Below are positions 1 to 7,963 of a stretch of 64,000 bases of DNA, one piece after another; the stretch's first letter is position 1, and every line of letters starts with the position of its first letter. Made by a program: the position numbers and the translations under genes. The DNA comes from Bacilli bacterium (GTDB taxonomy: Bacteria > Bacillota_I > Bacilli_A > ML615J-28 > CAG-313), in NCBI GenBank assembly GCA_017501465.1, contig JAFVWY010000009.1:51092-115091 (forward strand), given 5' to 3'. A model generated the notes under the pieces. The model was not told the DNA's origin and searched no databases. It saw only the letters and a program-made list of their open reading frames with translations.

Positions 1-252
1 CAATATGACAAAATAGTTTATTGTAGTTATAATGCTTGTTTTAATCCTACACAAGCAGAATTAATTAATAGTATTGATCAAAAGAAATTAATTGTTTGTG
101 CTATTAGAACTCCATATGATATTAGAGTACTACCTAATGTACAAGCATATATATGTAGCTATGAGGCAACACCACTTAGTCTTGCTTCACTTGCTAAAGT
201 ATTAACTGGTGATATATTACCACTTGGTAAGTTACCTGTTAAATTAAATTAG
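1..252 (+). CDS. nagZ: Beta-N-acetylglucosaminidase (GH3), C-terminal end only
   Basis: The frame is open from the first base to a TAG at 250-252 and gives 83 residues. The text includes IRTPYDIRVLP, then a CSYEATPLSLASLAKVL stretch and a terminal GDILPLGKLPVKLN. This is the pattern of the C-terminal domain of GH3 glycosidases of the NagZ type: a conserved R-PYD turn and a final G-KLPV strand. The catalytic N-terminal barrel lies outside the window. NagZ releases GlcNAc from peptidoglycan fragments. It ends 8 bases before nagB, with which it is probably cotranscribed, and NamZ, MupG and MurQ follow downstream, which fits wall-sugar recycling. The assignment rests on the C-terminal domain only, so another GH3 enzyme is possible. 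Confidence 0.75.
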   Translation, partial: QYDKIVYCSYNACFNPTQAELINSIDQKKLIVCAIRTPYDIRVLPNVQAYICSYEATPLSLASLAKVLTGDILPLGKLPVKLN

Positions 253-260
253 GAGGGACA

Positions 261-989
261 ATGAAGATTATAGTAGTAAAAGATTATGAAGAAATGAGTG
301 CTAAATGTGCTGAAATCTTCATTAATCAATTAAAGAAAAAACCTAATTCAGTTTTAGGTTTAGCTACTGGTGGAAGCCCAGTAGGAACTTATAAGAAAAT
401 TGTTGAAGCATATAATAAAGGTGAAATTGATTTTACGCATGTAAAAACATATAATCTAGATGAGTATTGTGGTATTAGTATTTTACATCCACAAAGCTAT
501 TATTACTTTATGCATGACAATCTATTTAATCATGTAAACATTGTTGAAGATAATGTACATTTACCATCAGCAAGTGGTGAAAATTTCGAAAAGCAATGTG
601 AAGAATATAATGCTAAATTAAGAGAGGTTGAAATCGATATTCAACTACTTGGTATTGGCTCTAATGGACATATCGCCTTCAATGAACCTGGTACTCCATT
701 TGATTTAGAAACTCATGTAGTCGAATTAACTGATAAAACTCGTCAAGATAATAAGAGATTCTTTAACTCAATTGATGAAGTTCCAACACATGCCTTAACA
801 ATGGGTATCAAAAATATTATGGCTGCTAAAGAAATCGTTATGTTAATTAGTGGTGCTAATAAAGCAGATACAGTAGTTGAATTATTAAATGGTCCGATTA
901 CTGAAAAATTCCCTGCAAGCATTCTTCAAAAACATCCAAATGTTACTGTAATTATTGACGAAGCTGCTTATTCAAAAGTAGAAAAATAG
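261..989 (+). CDS. nagB: Glucosamine-6-phosphate deaminase
   Basis: This cytoplasmic enzyme converts glucosamine-6-phosphate to fructose-6-phosphate and ammonia, the last step of amino-sugar catabolism. The 242-residue length is normal for the short Gram-positive form. Visible family signatures are LGLATGGSPVGTYKK near residue 32 (phosphate loop), YNLDEY near 64 (catalytic Asp region) and GIGSNGHIAFNEPGT near 131. An AGGAGGG ribosome site sits just upstream of the ATG. It is the last gene of the nagZ unit and is followed by a clear terminator at 1001-1031. The allosteric C-terminal extension of enteric NagB is absent, as in Bacillus. The ammonia it releases is of interest because CarA in this window appears unable to hydrolyse glutamine. 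Confidence 0.96.
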   Translation: MKIIVVKDYEEMSAKCAEIFINQLKKKPNSVLGLATGGSPVGTYKKIVEAYNKGEIDFTHVKTYNLDEYCGISILHPQSYYYFMHDNLFNHVNIVEDNVHLPSASGENFEKQCEEYNAKLREVEIDIQLLGIGSNGHIAFNEPGTPFDLETHVVELTDKTRQDNKRFFNSIDEVPTHALTMGIKNIMAAKEIVMLISGANKADTVVELLNGPITEKFPASILQKHPNVTVIIDEAAYSKVEK

Positions 990-1000
990 TTAAAAATAAT

Positions 1001-1031
1001 AGTCTAAACTATATAGTTTAGACTTTTTTTT
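1001..1031 (+). terminator. Rho-independent terminator after nagB
   Basis: A perfect 10-bp stem (AGTCTAAACT at 1001-1010 with AGTTTAGACT at 1015-1024) has a 4-nt ATAT loop and runs into an eight-T tract. Confidence 0.9.
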
Positions 1032-1070
1032 ATTAATTGGTAAAAAAAGTTTTTAAAAAACTAAGTAAAA

Positions 1071-1131
1071 TTGATAAAAACGCTTGCAATAAAATTAATA
1101 CAATGTTATAATATATTCGCAAACGCTTTCA
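1071..1131 (+). promoter_or_regulatory. Sigma-A promoter flanked by two cre/LacI-type operators
   Basis: The -35 TTGCAA (1084-1089) and -10 TATAAT (1107-1112) are separated by exactly 17 nt. A cre-like element TAAAAACGCTTGCA lies at 1075-1088 over the -35. A second, CGCAAACGCTTTCA, lies at 1118-1131 at the expected start of transcription. Each differs from the classical cre consensus TGNAANCGNWNNCA at one position. CcpA or another LacI-family regulator is the likely binder, and repression is the likely effect given the positions. The regulator itself is not in the window. Confidence 0.75.
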
Positions 1132-1156
1132 AAATTTTACATAGGAGGAAAAAAAT

Positions 1157-4100
1157 ATGAAAAAAGTTTTTGCTTGCTTAAGTGCAATCGCGCTTATGTT
1201 AGTTGCTTTTGGATTTGTTATGCAACCTGCTAACGTTTCAGCTGCTGAAGTTGAAGAAGGCAAGTTCATTGAAGATCCAACACTTGAAGAGGGTGAAATC
1301 CCACTATACGTTATGAATAGTATTCGTTCTTCATTCCCTCATTTATATGATTTCAACGCTCAAGCTGATCCAAACTATGGCTTAGGTCGTGATTATTATT
1401 GGAATGAAATCAAATTAAGTATTCCACAATTTGATGAAAATGGTGCAACAGGAAACAGATATTCTGTGTACACTCAAGGTACATATGATGCTGCTAAGAA
1501 AACTGCTGCTAATACTAAAATCTATTTATGGATGTTAGATGATGAAGGTAACGTTGTTACTGCTACAAATAATAACGGTACTCACAGCTATAATCCTGAA
1601 GGTTATGGACCATTATTCGGTGACGTTTCATTATCTGGTGTACGTTATAATATTACTGGTCAAGACATCGTTGTAAATAACTTATATACAGAAAATGGTA
1701 TCATTAATGGTGCTAGTGCTGAAGATGGATTTACATATGGTGGTGGTCACTATAATACTGACCCTATCTACTTAATTTTCGATGGTCAAGGTAAAGCTGT
1801 TCGTGGTGCTGCTCAAGATGGTTACTACAATGCTGAAAATGCTGCTGAATATGGATTCAATTCATTATTAGGTAAAAAAGATGGCGTTATCGTTATCAGA
1901 GAAGATGTTGCTGGTGGTGCTGCTGTTAATGGTTTAGGTGCTGCTGATGCTGAATTAGATAAAGTACAAATCGCTGTTCCAAACCCTGAAGATCCAGTTC
2001 TTGATGACTTTGGTGATCCAGTTCTTGATGAAAATGGTGAACCTATGTACAATGATATGTACATTGATGGTGAAGATCCAGAAATCGTTTATGGAACTCG
2101 TTATGTATGGCAATGGTATTCTGAAGAAGATTTTGCTAGCCAAGAAGTTAACACTGTTGGTTACTTACAAGAAGGTTGGTTAGACAGCCGTTGGGACTAT
2201 GCTTATGCTGATCCAAATGGTGGTTATGTATGTATCAAACTTACTACTTCTTTAGGTAAATATGATGTTGCTAGTGATGATGAATGTAGAGTTCACAATG
2301 CTTCTGTAAGAGCTATGGAAGCTGCTGGTGAATTAAGCGCTGAAGAAGCTGCTGCATTATTAATTTCTGAAACTGAAAATACAGATCCTGAAACTGGTGT
2401 TACAACTATTACTTATGGTGTTTACAGAAGCCCAAGAGTTTATAGCTTAGTTATCCCTGAAGGTGCTATTATGTACCGTTATGGTTACTTAGATTATTCT
2501 GGTGTTGCTGTTACTGAAATGCACTTAGGTAAATATTGTGCATTACATGAAGATGCTTTATTATATGGTCGTCATGCTGATTACCGTGCATATGCTCGTA
2601 CTTACAACTTCACAGCTACTGGTTTAGTTGCTGAAAATGCTGTTGTTGAAAACGAATCTTACGTTGTAAGAGAAGAAGCTGGTAAATTAGTTGTAGAAGT
2701 TAAAGAAGGCGCTACAATCGTTCCAAGTGAAATCGTATCTATTTTAGGTATGCTTGGTGGTTATGGTATCGCTGGTGTTCCTGCTCCAGAAGCTGGTTCT
2801 AACGTTGCTGCTGTTGATTCTTATAAACAATCTGATGCTGCTGGTTTAGAATACACTATGGATATTGACAATATTCCTACAATGCGTCCAACTCAATATC
2901 AATATGAAACTGCTAAAGATGCTGCTGCTGCATTCATGGCTGCTATCGCTGCTCATGTAGGTATTGCTGATTATACTCCAGAAAACTGGTCTGGTGCTAC
3001 TTATGGCAAATTCACTGATGCTAATATCGCTTCATTCTTCGAAGCTAATCCAGATTGGAATTGGTTTAAAGACTTCTTCCAAGCTGCATTTGATGAAAGA
3101 GCAGCTGCTGATGAATTCACTGGTTATACTGCATGGGCTCCAAATGGTGTTCGTTTCGGTTTACATGCTTTATATGGTGAAGTTAAATGGGGTTCATGGC
3201 CTTATTCTCCAGACTTCTCTAAACCTGTTTCTGTAGATATCACTGATTATTCTCCAGAAGTATCATACAGATACAATACTTGGGATGAATTCGTAGCTGA
3301 CTTCATTGCTGATTTCAATGCTTATGTATATGGTAAAGATCAAGTAACTGATGCTGTTTCTTACTGGGATCTATCTTATACTGCTGATACTGCTTTACAA
3401 GCTAAACAAATTGAATTCTTCCAAACTGAAGAATGGGCATGGTTTGGTGAAGAATTAGATAAAGGTATCCAAGCTAGCGGATGGACAAGTTATGGTAAAG
3501 ATCATTACTACTACTATAGATGTAATGTTTATGAATATTTAAATAAAACTGCTAAAACTAACTGGCCTGCATCTTGTGGTGCATTCCATGAAATGGCAGA
3601 TCCATCTTGGATTGGTACTATCTTAGAAAAAGATTATTATAAAGTTAAATTTGATACAGCTGAATATTCATTATTCGATTCATTTGATATGGTATTAAGT
3701 GTTAACAATACAGCTACTGGTATTGCTGATAGTATCACTATCACATTCCAAGTTGTTAAACATGCTACTCCAGTTATCAAAGTTAACCAAGAAGGTTTAT
3801 TAGTTAAAGCTGGTCAAACTTCTATTAACTTAAAAGATATCGTTTCTGCTTGGGATTGTGAATACAAAGAAGGCGGTAATGGTGTTTATGGTAGTGATAT
3901 TTCTAGACAATATTTAGAATTCGTTTACCCTGAAGGATTTGATCCTCAAAACTTAAAAGCTGGTGATTGGACAGTTAAAGCTGTTGCTAAATCTCCAGAA
4001 GACACTGGTGTTACAGCTTCTACTTCATTCGTAGTTTCTGTTCCAGACGTAACTGCTCCTGAATTAAGATTATTAAATAGAGGTCAATTATATATTGAAG

Positions 4101-4501
4101 CTGGTTCTCAATTAACTCCTGCTGACGTTATTGCTTATGCATTCGACGATGTTGATGGTGACTATTTAAGAACTGCTGAAGCTAACTGGAACTGGTGTGT
4201 AATCTCTTGTGATTACGATCCAGAAGCTGCTGTTCCTGGTGAAGTTTATGAAGGTACTGTTACAGTTTACGATTCAACAAGTAATACTGTAAAAGCTAAC
4301 TTTACTTTAGTTGTAACTGGTGTTTCTGTTGAATTACCAGAACAAGATTTCTCTGCTATTGAAGAAAAATTAGATAGTATTTTAGCTGAAGTTCAACAAC
4401 CAGATGAACCTGTTGAAGGCGGATGTATGGCTGCTGCTTATGTTTCAAGCTTTATCGCTGCTGCTGGTTTAGCTCTTCTAATCTTAAAAAAGAGAAACTA
4501 A
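1157..4501 (+). CDS. Large, probably abundant, secreted and membrane-anchored surface protein
   Basis: A 1114-residue protein of unknown function. A signal peptide (MKKVFACLSAIALMLVAFGF, probable cleavage after VSA near residue 29) leads to a long acidic, Ala/Tyr/Trp-rich ectodomain. The C-terminus has GGC, a hydrophobic segment and KKRN, a single-pass anchor of sorting-signal style without LPXTG. A DUF5011-like Ig fold (DVTAPELRLL onward) is visible around residues 964-1055. Two related segments near residues 625-640 and 753-765 share an FF-x(4-5)-W-x-WF pattern. Codon use is strongly biased (GCT, GGT, TTC, ATC endings), unlike neighbours, which suggests very high expression. A GGAGG site precedes the ATG. 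An S-layer-like or adhesive role is inference only. Confidence 0.8.
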   Translation: MKKVFACLSAIALMLVAFGFVMQPANVSAAEVEEGKFIEDPTLEEGEIPLYVMNSIRSSFPHLYDFNAQADPNYGLGRDYYWNEIKLSIPQFDENGATGNRYSVYTQGTYDAAKKTAANTKIYLWMLDDEGNVVTATNNNGTHSYNPEGYGPLFGDVSLSGVRYNITGQDIVVNNLYTENGIINGASAEDGFTYGGGHYNTDPIYLIFDGQGKAVRGAAQDGYYNAENAAEYGFNSLLGKKDGVIVIREDVAGGAAVNGLGAADAELDKVQIAVPNPEDPVLDDFGDPVLDENGEPMYNDMYIDGEDPEIVYGTRYVWQWYSEEDFASQEVNTVGYLQEGWLDSRWDYAYADPNGGYVCIKLTTSLGKYDVASDDECRVHNASVRAMEAAGELSAEEAAALLISETENTDPETGVTTITYGVYRSPRVYSLVIPEGAIMYRYGYLDYSGVAVTEMHLGKYCALHEDALLYGRHADYRAYARTYNFTATGLVAENAVVENESYVVREEAGKLVVEVKEGATIVPSEIVSILGMLGGYGIAGVPAPEAGSNVAAVDSYKQSDAAGLEYTMDIDNIPTMRPTQYQYETAKDAAAAFMAAIAAHVGIADYTPENWSGATYGKFTDANIASFFEANPDWNWFKDFFQAAFDERAAADEFTGYTAWAPNGVRFGLHALYGEVKWGSWPYSPDFSKPVSVDITDYSPEVSYRYNTWDEFVADFIADFNAYVYGKDQVTDAVSYWDLSYTADTALQAKQIEFFQTEEWAWFGEELDKGIQASGWTSYGKDHYYYYRCNVYEYLNKTAKTNWPASCGAFHEMADPSWIGTILEKDYYKVKFDTAEYSLFDSFDMVLSVNNTATGIADSITITFQVVKHATPVIKVNQEGLLVKAGQTSINLKDIVSAWDCEYKEGGNGVYGSDISRQYLEFVYPEGFDPQNLKAGDWTVKAVAKSPEDTGVTASTSFVVSVPDVTAPELRLLNRGQLYIEAGSQLTPADVIAYAFDDVDGDYLRTAEANWNWCVISCDYDPEAAVPGEVYEGTVTVYDSTSNTVKANFTLVVTGVSVELPEQDFSAIEEKLDSILAEVQQPDEPVEGGCMAAAYVSSFIAAAGLALLILKKRN

Positions 4502-4512
4502 TTAAGTAATTA

Positions 4513-4540
4513 GAGGGGGGGTTTATCCCCCTCATTTATT
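4513..4540 (+). terminator. GC-rich hairpin after the surface-protein gene
   Basis: GAGGGGG (4513-4519) pairs with CCCCCTC (4527-4533) around a GGTTTAT loop. The T-tract is poor (ATTTATT), so it may be a partial terminator or an mRNA-stabilising 3' end. The next gene begins only 7 bases later. Confidence 0.65.
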
Positions 4541-4546
4541 AGAAAA

Positions 4547-5524
4547 ATGACTAGTTATTTAAAATTTAATCAATTAGAAAAAGAAGAAGTACTTAATCTT
4601 AGAAACTTATGGAATGATGAATTAGGTTTTATATTTCCTATTACAGAAGAACTATTTAATCGTAATACATATTTAACAAATGGCTTTTTATTAGATTGTT
4701 CTTATGTCGCAATGTTTGATAATATTCCTGTTGGGTTTATTATTAGTAAAGTATGGAACACAACTAAAGTTGATGGTTTATATGAAAAAACTGGTTGGAT
4801 TAGTTTAATTTATGTGTCAAAAAAATATCGAAAACAAGGCATTGGTTCTAAATTAATTTCGCTTGTTGAAAGTGATTTTAAAGACTTAGGTATTTCAAAA
4901 ATTAATTTAGGGAAAGATTATCAAAACTTTTTCCCAGGTCTACCAAAAGACCTTAAAGAACATTTAGATTGGTTTACAAAAAGAGGATATACAGCTCTTT
5001 ATGAAACTAATGATTTAGTAAATTTAAACCTAAATCAAAATCTTTTAAATTTAGAATTTAAATCTGATAACAAATATGATATTAGATTATGTACAAAAGA
5101 CGATTTTCCAGAATTAATAAGATTTATGGAAAAGAATTTTCCTGGTCGTTGGTTAGTAGAACTTAAAGACTACATTAAAAATAATGGCACAGGAAGTGAA
5201 TTTGTTGTTTGTGTAAACAACAAAAAAAGAATCTGTGGTTTTTGTAAAATAGGTTCTTATAAAACGCCAATTGAATTAATAAGTTTTAGTCTTACATGGC
5301 GCCATCGCTTTTTAAGACTAGGAGGAATTGGCCCTTTAGGTGTTGATTCAGATTTCAGAAGACAAAACATTGCTTATAATATGATCGTTTTTTCAGTTAA
5401 TTATTTAAAGTCAATAGGCTCTAATGCATTAATTATTGATTGGACAAATTTAATAAGCTTTTATAGAAAATTTGGATTTGAAATTTGGAAAACATATATT
5501 TACATTGAAAAAAATTTAAATTAA
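4547..5524 (+). CDS. Tandem GNAT-family N-acetyltransferase
   Basis: A 325-residue cytoplasmic protein with two GNAT-like halves. The first (residues about 1-150) contains ISLIYVSKKYRKQGIGSKLI, the acetyl-CoA pyrophosphate-binding motif (R-x-x-G-I-G). The second (about 180-325) has the divergent equivalent LGVDSDFRRQNIAYNMIVF followed by a typical C-terminal YRKFGFE. The substrate is not known. No convincing ribosome site lies just before the ATG; the G-rich run of the preceding hairpin is about 27 nt away, so translation may be weak. It sits between a surface protein and a lipoprotein, both apparently highly expressed, and may act on the envelope, but this is only positional inference. Confidence 0.8.
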   Translation: MTSYLKFNQLEKEEVLNLRNLWNDELGFIFPITEELFNRNTYLTNGFLLDCSYVAMFDNIPVGFIISKVWNTTKVDGLYEKTGWISLIYVSKKYRKQGIGSKLISLVESDFKDLGISKINLGKDYQNFFPGLPKDLKEHLDWFTKRGYTALYETNDLVNLNLNQNLLNLEFKSDNKYDIRLCTKDDFPELIRFMEKNFPGRWLVELKDYIKNNGTGSEFVVCVNNKKRICGFCKIGSYKTPIELISFSLTWRHRFLRLGGIGPLGVDSDFRRQNIAYNMIVFSVNYLKSIGSNALIIDWTNLISFYRKFGFEIWKTYIYIEKNLN

Positions 5525-5540
5525 TAAAAGGAGATAAAAA

Positions 5541-7169
5541 ATGAAAAGATTTTGGCAATTTTTAATTGTTATGCTTTTTGCTTTTGCTATCGTTGGTTGC
5601 GGTGGCGGCGGCGGTGGCGATGACACTGGCGGCGATCAACCTGGTGAAACACCTCATACACATCAATACGTTAATGGCGTATGTGATTGTGGTGCAAAAG
5701 AACCAGCTAGCAATCTAACTTGTGCTGAAGATCCAACACAAGCTAAATGTTCTGACCCAGCTACTTGGGATTGGAATTACAACCGTTTCGGTTATGATGG
5801 AAAAGGTGCTATCATTAAATTATTACATGGTGCTCCTGAAGAAGTTGACCCTGAAAATACAGGTTTCACTGGTTCAAGAAAAGAAGAAAAACAACTTCAA
5901 TTATTTGATATCGAACAAGCTTATAAAATTGACTTAGTTATCGAAAAATTCCCAGATGCTGCTGCATGGGGACCTGACCGTGTTGCTTGGATTAATGGTT
6001 TAGCTGAAACTAATACTACTGATAAAGGTGATATCTTCGCTATTTCTTCTGACTGGGTACCTAGTCTTGCTGAAGGTAAATCAATCGCTGTTTTAGAAAC
6101 TATTAAAGTTAATAGTTCTACAAAACAATACGATCAAAAAGGTGGTATTTTTACTCAATTAAATTACACTCAACCTCAAGAAAAATTAAAACAATACCGT
6201 GTTTCTTCTAACGTTTATGGTTATTCAAATGGCGAAAGTCATGCTGACTTCTTCTTATACTATAACCAAGACTTAGTAAATGATTATCAATTAGAAGACC
6301 CAGCTACATTATGGAATAATGGCGAATGGGATTGGGCTAAATTCATGGAATATCTAAGAACTGCTCAAGCTGCTTTCGGTGCTGCTGAAACTTCTGGTAT
6401 GTATGCATTTGGTGGATGGGTAAATGAAGTTGCTCGTGGTGTACTTGCTGCACGTGGTGGTAAATTCGTTGACTTAGAAGCTGAACAAGTATTATTCAAA
6501 AATCAAACAGTTGTTAACATGTATGAAGATTTAAGACAAATCAAACGTGAAGGTATGTGGGCATCTGCTACTGGTGACGTATGTCCTGGTTTCACTGCTG
6601 GTACTCAATTATTCCAACCTGCACAATTATGGTTCTTATCAAGTACTCAAAGATTTGCTTCTGCTGATCCAAATAGTCCAACTTGCGATTTCGATATCTC
6701 TGTAGTTCCTTATCCAACAGCTACAGGTGATGGTATGAATAAAGCTTCTTACACAATCCCTATGGGTAGTGATTCTGGTTATGCAATTCGTAACATCGCT
6801 TCTGCTGAAAGTGGATTAACTGCTGAAGTATTAGTTAACATCATTGATGACTTCTCAAGAGGTCTTCGTCCTGAATTCTCAGCTGAAGATATGACTGATG
6901 AAGAAGCATACAGATTATTCTTAAAGAAGAGAATCACTTCTGAACAATCTATCGAAGCTATCATGAGTGTTGAAAACAACTTATCTAAATATGGTTATAC
7001 TGACTATTTAGACGTTGTTTCTAAATCTTTAGGTAACGGTTCTGACTGGCAAGGTGCTGGTTTCTATACTTGGGGTCTAAAACTTCTTGACTTAGAACAA
7101 GACGTTGCTCAAATTCTTAGCTCTTACCATGAACAATATCAAAATAAATTAAAGGAATTAATCGCATAA
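5541..7169 (+). CDS. Extracellular solute-binding lipoprotein (ABC transporter type)
   Basis: A 542-residue lipoprotein: MKRFWQFLIVMLFAFAIVGC gives a lipobox (IVGC, lipidated Cys20), followed by a Gly-rich linker. Residues about 39-56 contain HTHQYVNGVCDCGAKEP, a short Cys/His motif also found at the end of the giant lipoprotein at 17433-24080. The rest resembles family-1 solute-binding proteins, with DFFLYYNQDLVNDY and LWNNGEWDWAKFMEYL segments as in sugar binders. No permease or ATPase gene is adjacent, so its transporter partner lies elsewhere or the protein has another role. Codon use is biased as in the surface protein at 1157. The AAAGGAG site supports the start, and a strong terminator follows. 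Confidence 0.8.
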   Translation: MKRFWQFLIVMLFAFAIVGCGGGGGGDDTGGDQPGETPHTHQYVNGVCDCGAKEPASNLTCAEDPTQAKCSDPATWDWNYNRFGYDGKGAIIKLLHGAPEEVDPENTGFTGSRKEEKQLQLFDIEQAYKIDLVIEKFPDAAAWGPDRVAWINGLAETNTTDKGDIFAISSDWVPSLAEGKSIAVLETIKVNSSTKQYDQKGGIFTQLNYTQPQEKLKQYRVSSNVYGYSNGESHADFFLYYNQDLVNDYQLEDPATLWNNGEWDWAKFMEYLRTAQAAFGAAETSGMYAFGGWVNEVARGVLAARGGKFVDLEAEQVLFKNQTVVNMYEDLRQIKREGMWASATGDVCPGFTAGTQLFQPAQLWFLSSTQRFASADPNSPTCDFDISVVPYPTATGDGMNKASYTIPMGSDSGYAIRNIASAESGLTAEVLVNIIDDFSRGLRPEFSAEDMTDEEAYRLFLKKRITSEQSIEAIMSVENNLSKYGYTDYLDVVSKSLGNGSDWQGAGFYTWGLKLLDLEQDVAQILSSYHEQYQNKLKELIA

Positions 7170-7187
7170 TTTATCATTGGTAAAAAT

Positions 7188-7227
7188 AATAGGAAAGTTC
7201 AATTGAACTTTCCTATTTTCTTTTTTA
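7188..7227 (+). terminator. Terminator after the solute-binding lipoprotein
   Basis: A perfect 13-bp stem (7188-7200 with 7205-7217) has an AATT loop and is followed by a T-rich tail. Confidence 0.92.
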
Positions 7228-7234
7228 ATATTCA

Positions 7235-7263
7235 TTTACTTTTTTAAAGTGTTATGATAAAAT
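7235..7263 (+). promoter_or_regulatory. Probable promoter of the MurNAc-recycling operon
   Basis: TTTACT (7235-7240), a 17-nt spacer and TAAAAT (7258-7263), with a TG extension (TGA at 7255-7257) before the -10. It lies 23 nt before the yesL-like gene and after a terminator, so it should drive 7286-13030. Confidence 0.6.
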
Positions 7264-7285
7264 ATAGAAGAAGAAGGTATAAAAT

Positions 7286-7963
7286 ATGGATTTTGAAAAA
7301 AGGGCAAATTCGAAAGCATCAAGATTTTTTGAATGGCTTTTCGCAATTGTAATAATTAATTTATTTAGTATCGTGTTTTCTATTTTTATCATTACATTAT
7401 TACCAGCTGTTGTCGCATCGTATGCTACAATATCTGATTTTAAAGAACATGGTACGCATCGTGTGATTAGAAGATACTTTTCTAATTTTTGGAAATATAT
7501 TGAAAAATCATTTTTGACTGGAATTTTATTAATCGTAATACTAGTTGTTGCGGTTTTCTCTATGTCATTTTATCGTAATCATTTTGATGTAGATAATGTT
7601 GTTGGTCAAATTGGTTATTGGATAATGTTAATAGTATTATTTGTATTATTATTACTTAGTTTACATATTCCACTTTTAATAGTTAAGTTTCCAAAGTTTA
7701 CTATTATGGACACAATTAAAATGTCTATGTTTATTTGTTTTAGATACATCTTATCGACTATTACAATACTAGTTTGTGATATTGTAATGATAGTTGGTGT
7801 TCTAGCATTACCTATATGGGTATTTATTGGTATCTCTTTACCAATTGTTGTAGTTTTAAAATTTACTGAACCTACATATTACTATTTAAAGAAAATAGAT
7901 ATAGAAGGTATTATCGAAAAATCAAAGGAGATAGAAAATGAAGAAGACGATTTTAGGGATTGA
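7286..7963 (+). CDS. YesL-like (DUF624) membrane protein
   Basis: A 225-residue integral membrane protein with about five hydrophobic segments (roughly residues 17-50, 78-100, 108-135, 143-165 and 172-195). The segment LLPAVVASYATISDFKEHGTHRVIRRYFSNFW carries the DUF624/YesL signature. YesL-type proteins are usually encoded with sugar uptake and polysaccharide-use genes; their molecular role is not settled. Its 3' end overlaps namZ by 26 nt, which implies coupled expression and suggests a link with muropeptide sugar uptake (inference). It ends in an acidic tail that is partly dictated by the overlap. Confidence 0.75.
   Translation: MDFEKRANSKASRFFEWLFAIVIINLFSIVFSIFIITLLPAVVASYATISDFKEHGTHRVIRRYFSNFWKYIEKSFLTGILLIVILVVAVFSMSFYRNHFDVDNVVGQIGYWIMLIVLFVLLLLSLHIPLLIVKFPKFTIMDTIKMSMFICFRYILSTITILVCDIVMIVGVLALPIWVFIGISLPIVVVLKFTEPTYYYLKKIDIEGIIEKSKEIENEEDDFRD

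Noticed and set aside
1825..2143. Open minus-strand frames inside the surface-protein gene
   Set aside because: They overlap a strongly codon-biased plus-strand gene, have no ribosome site and translate to low-complexity Ser/Ile-rich text.
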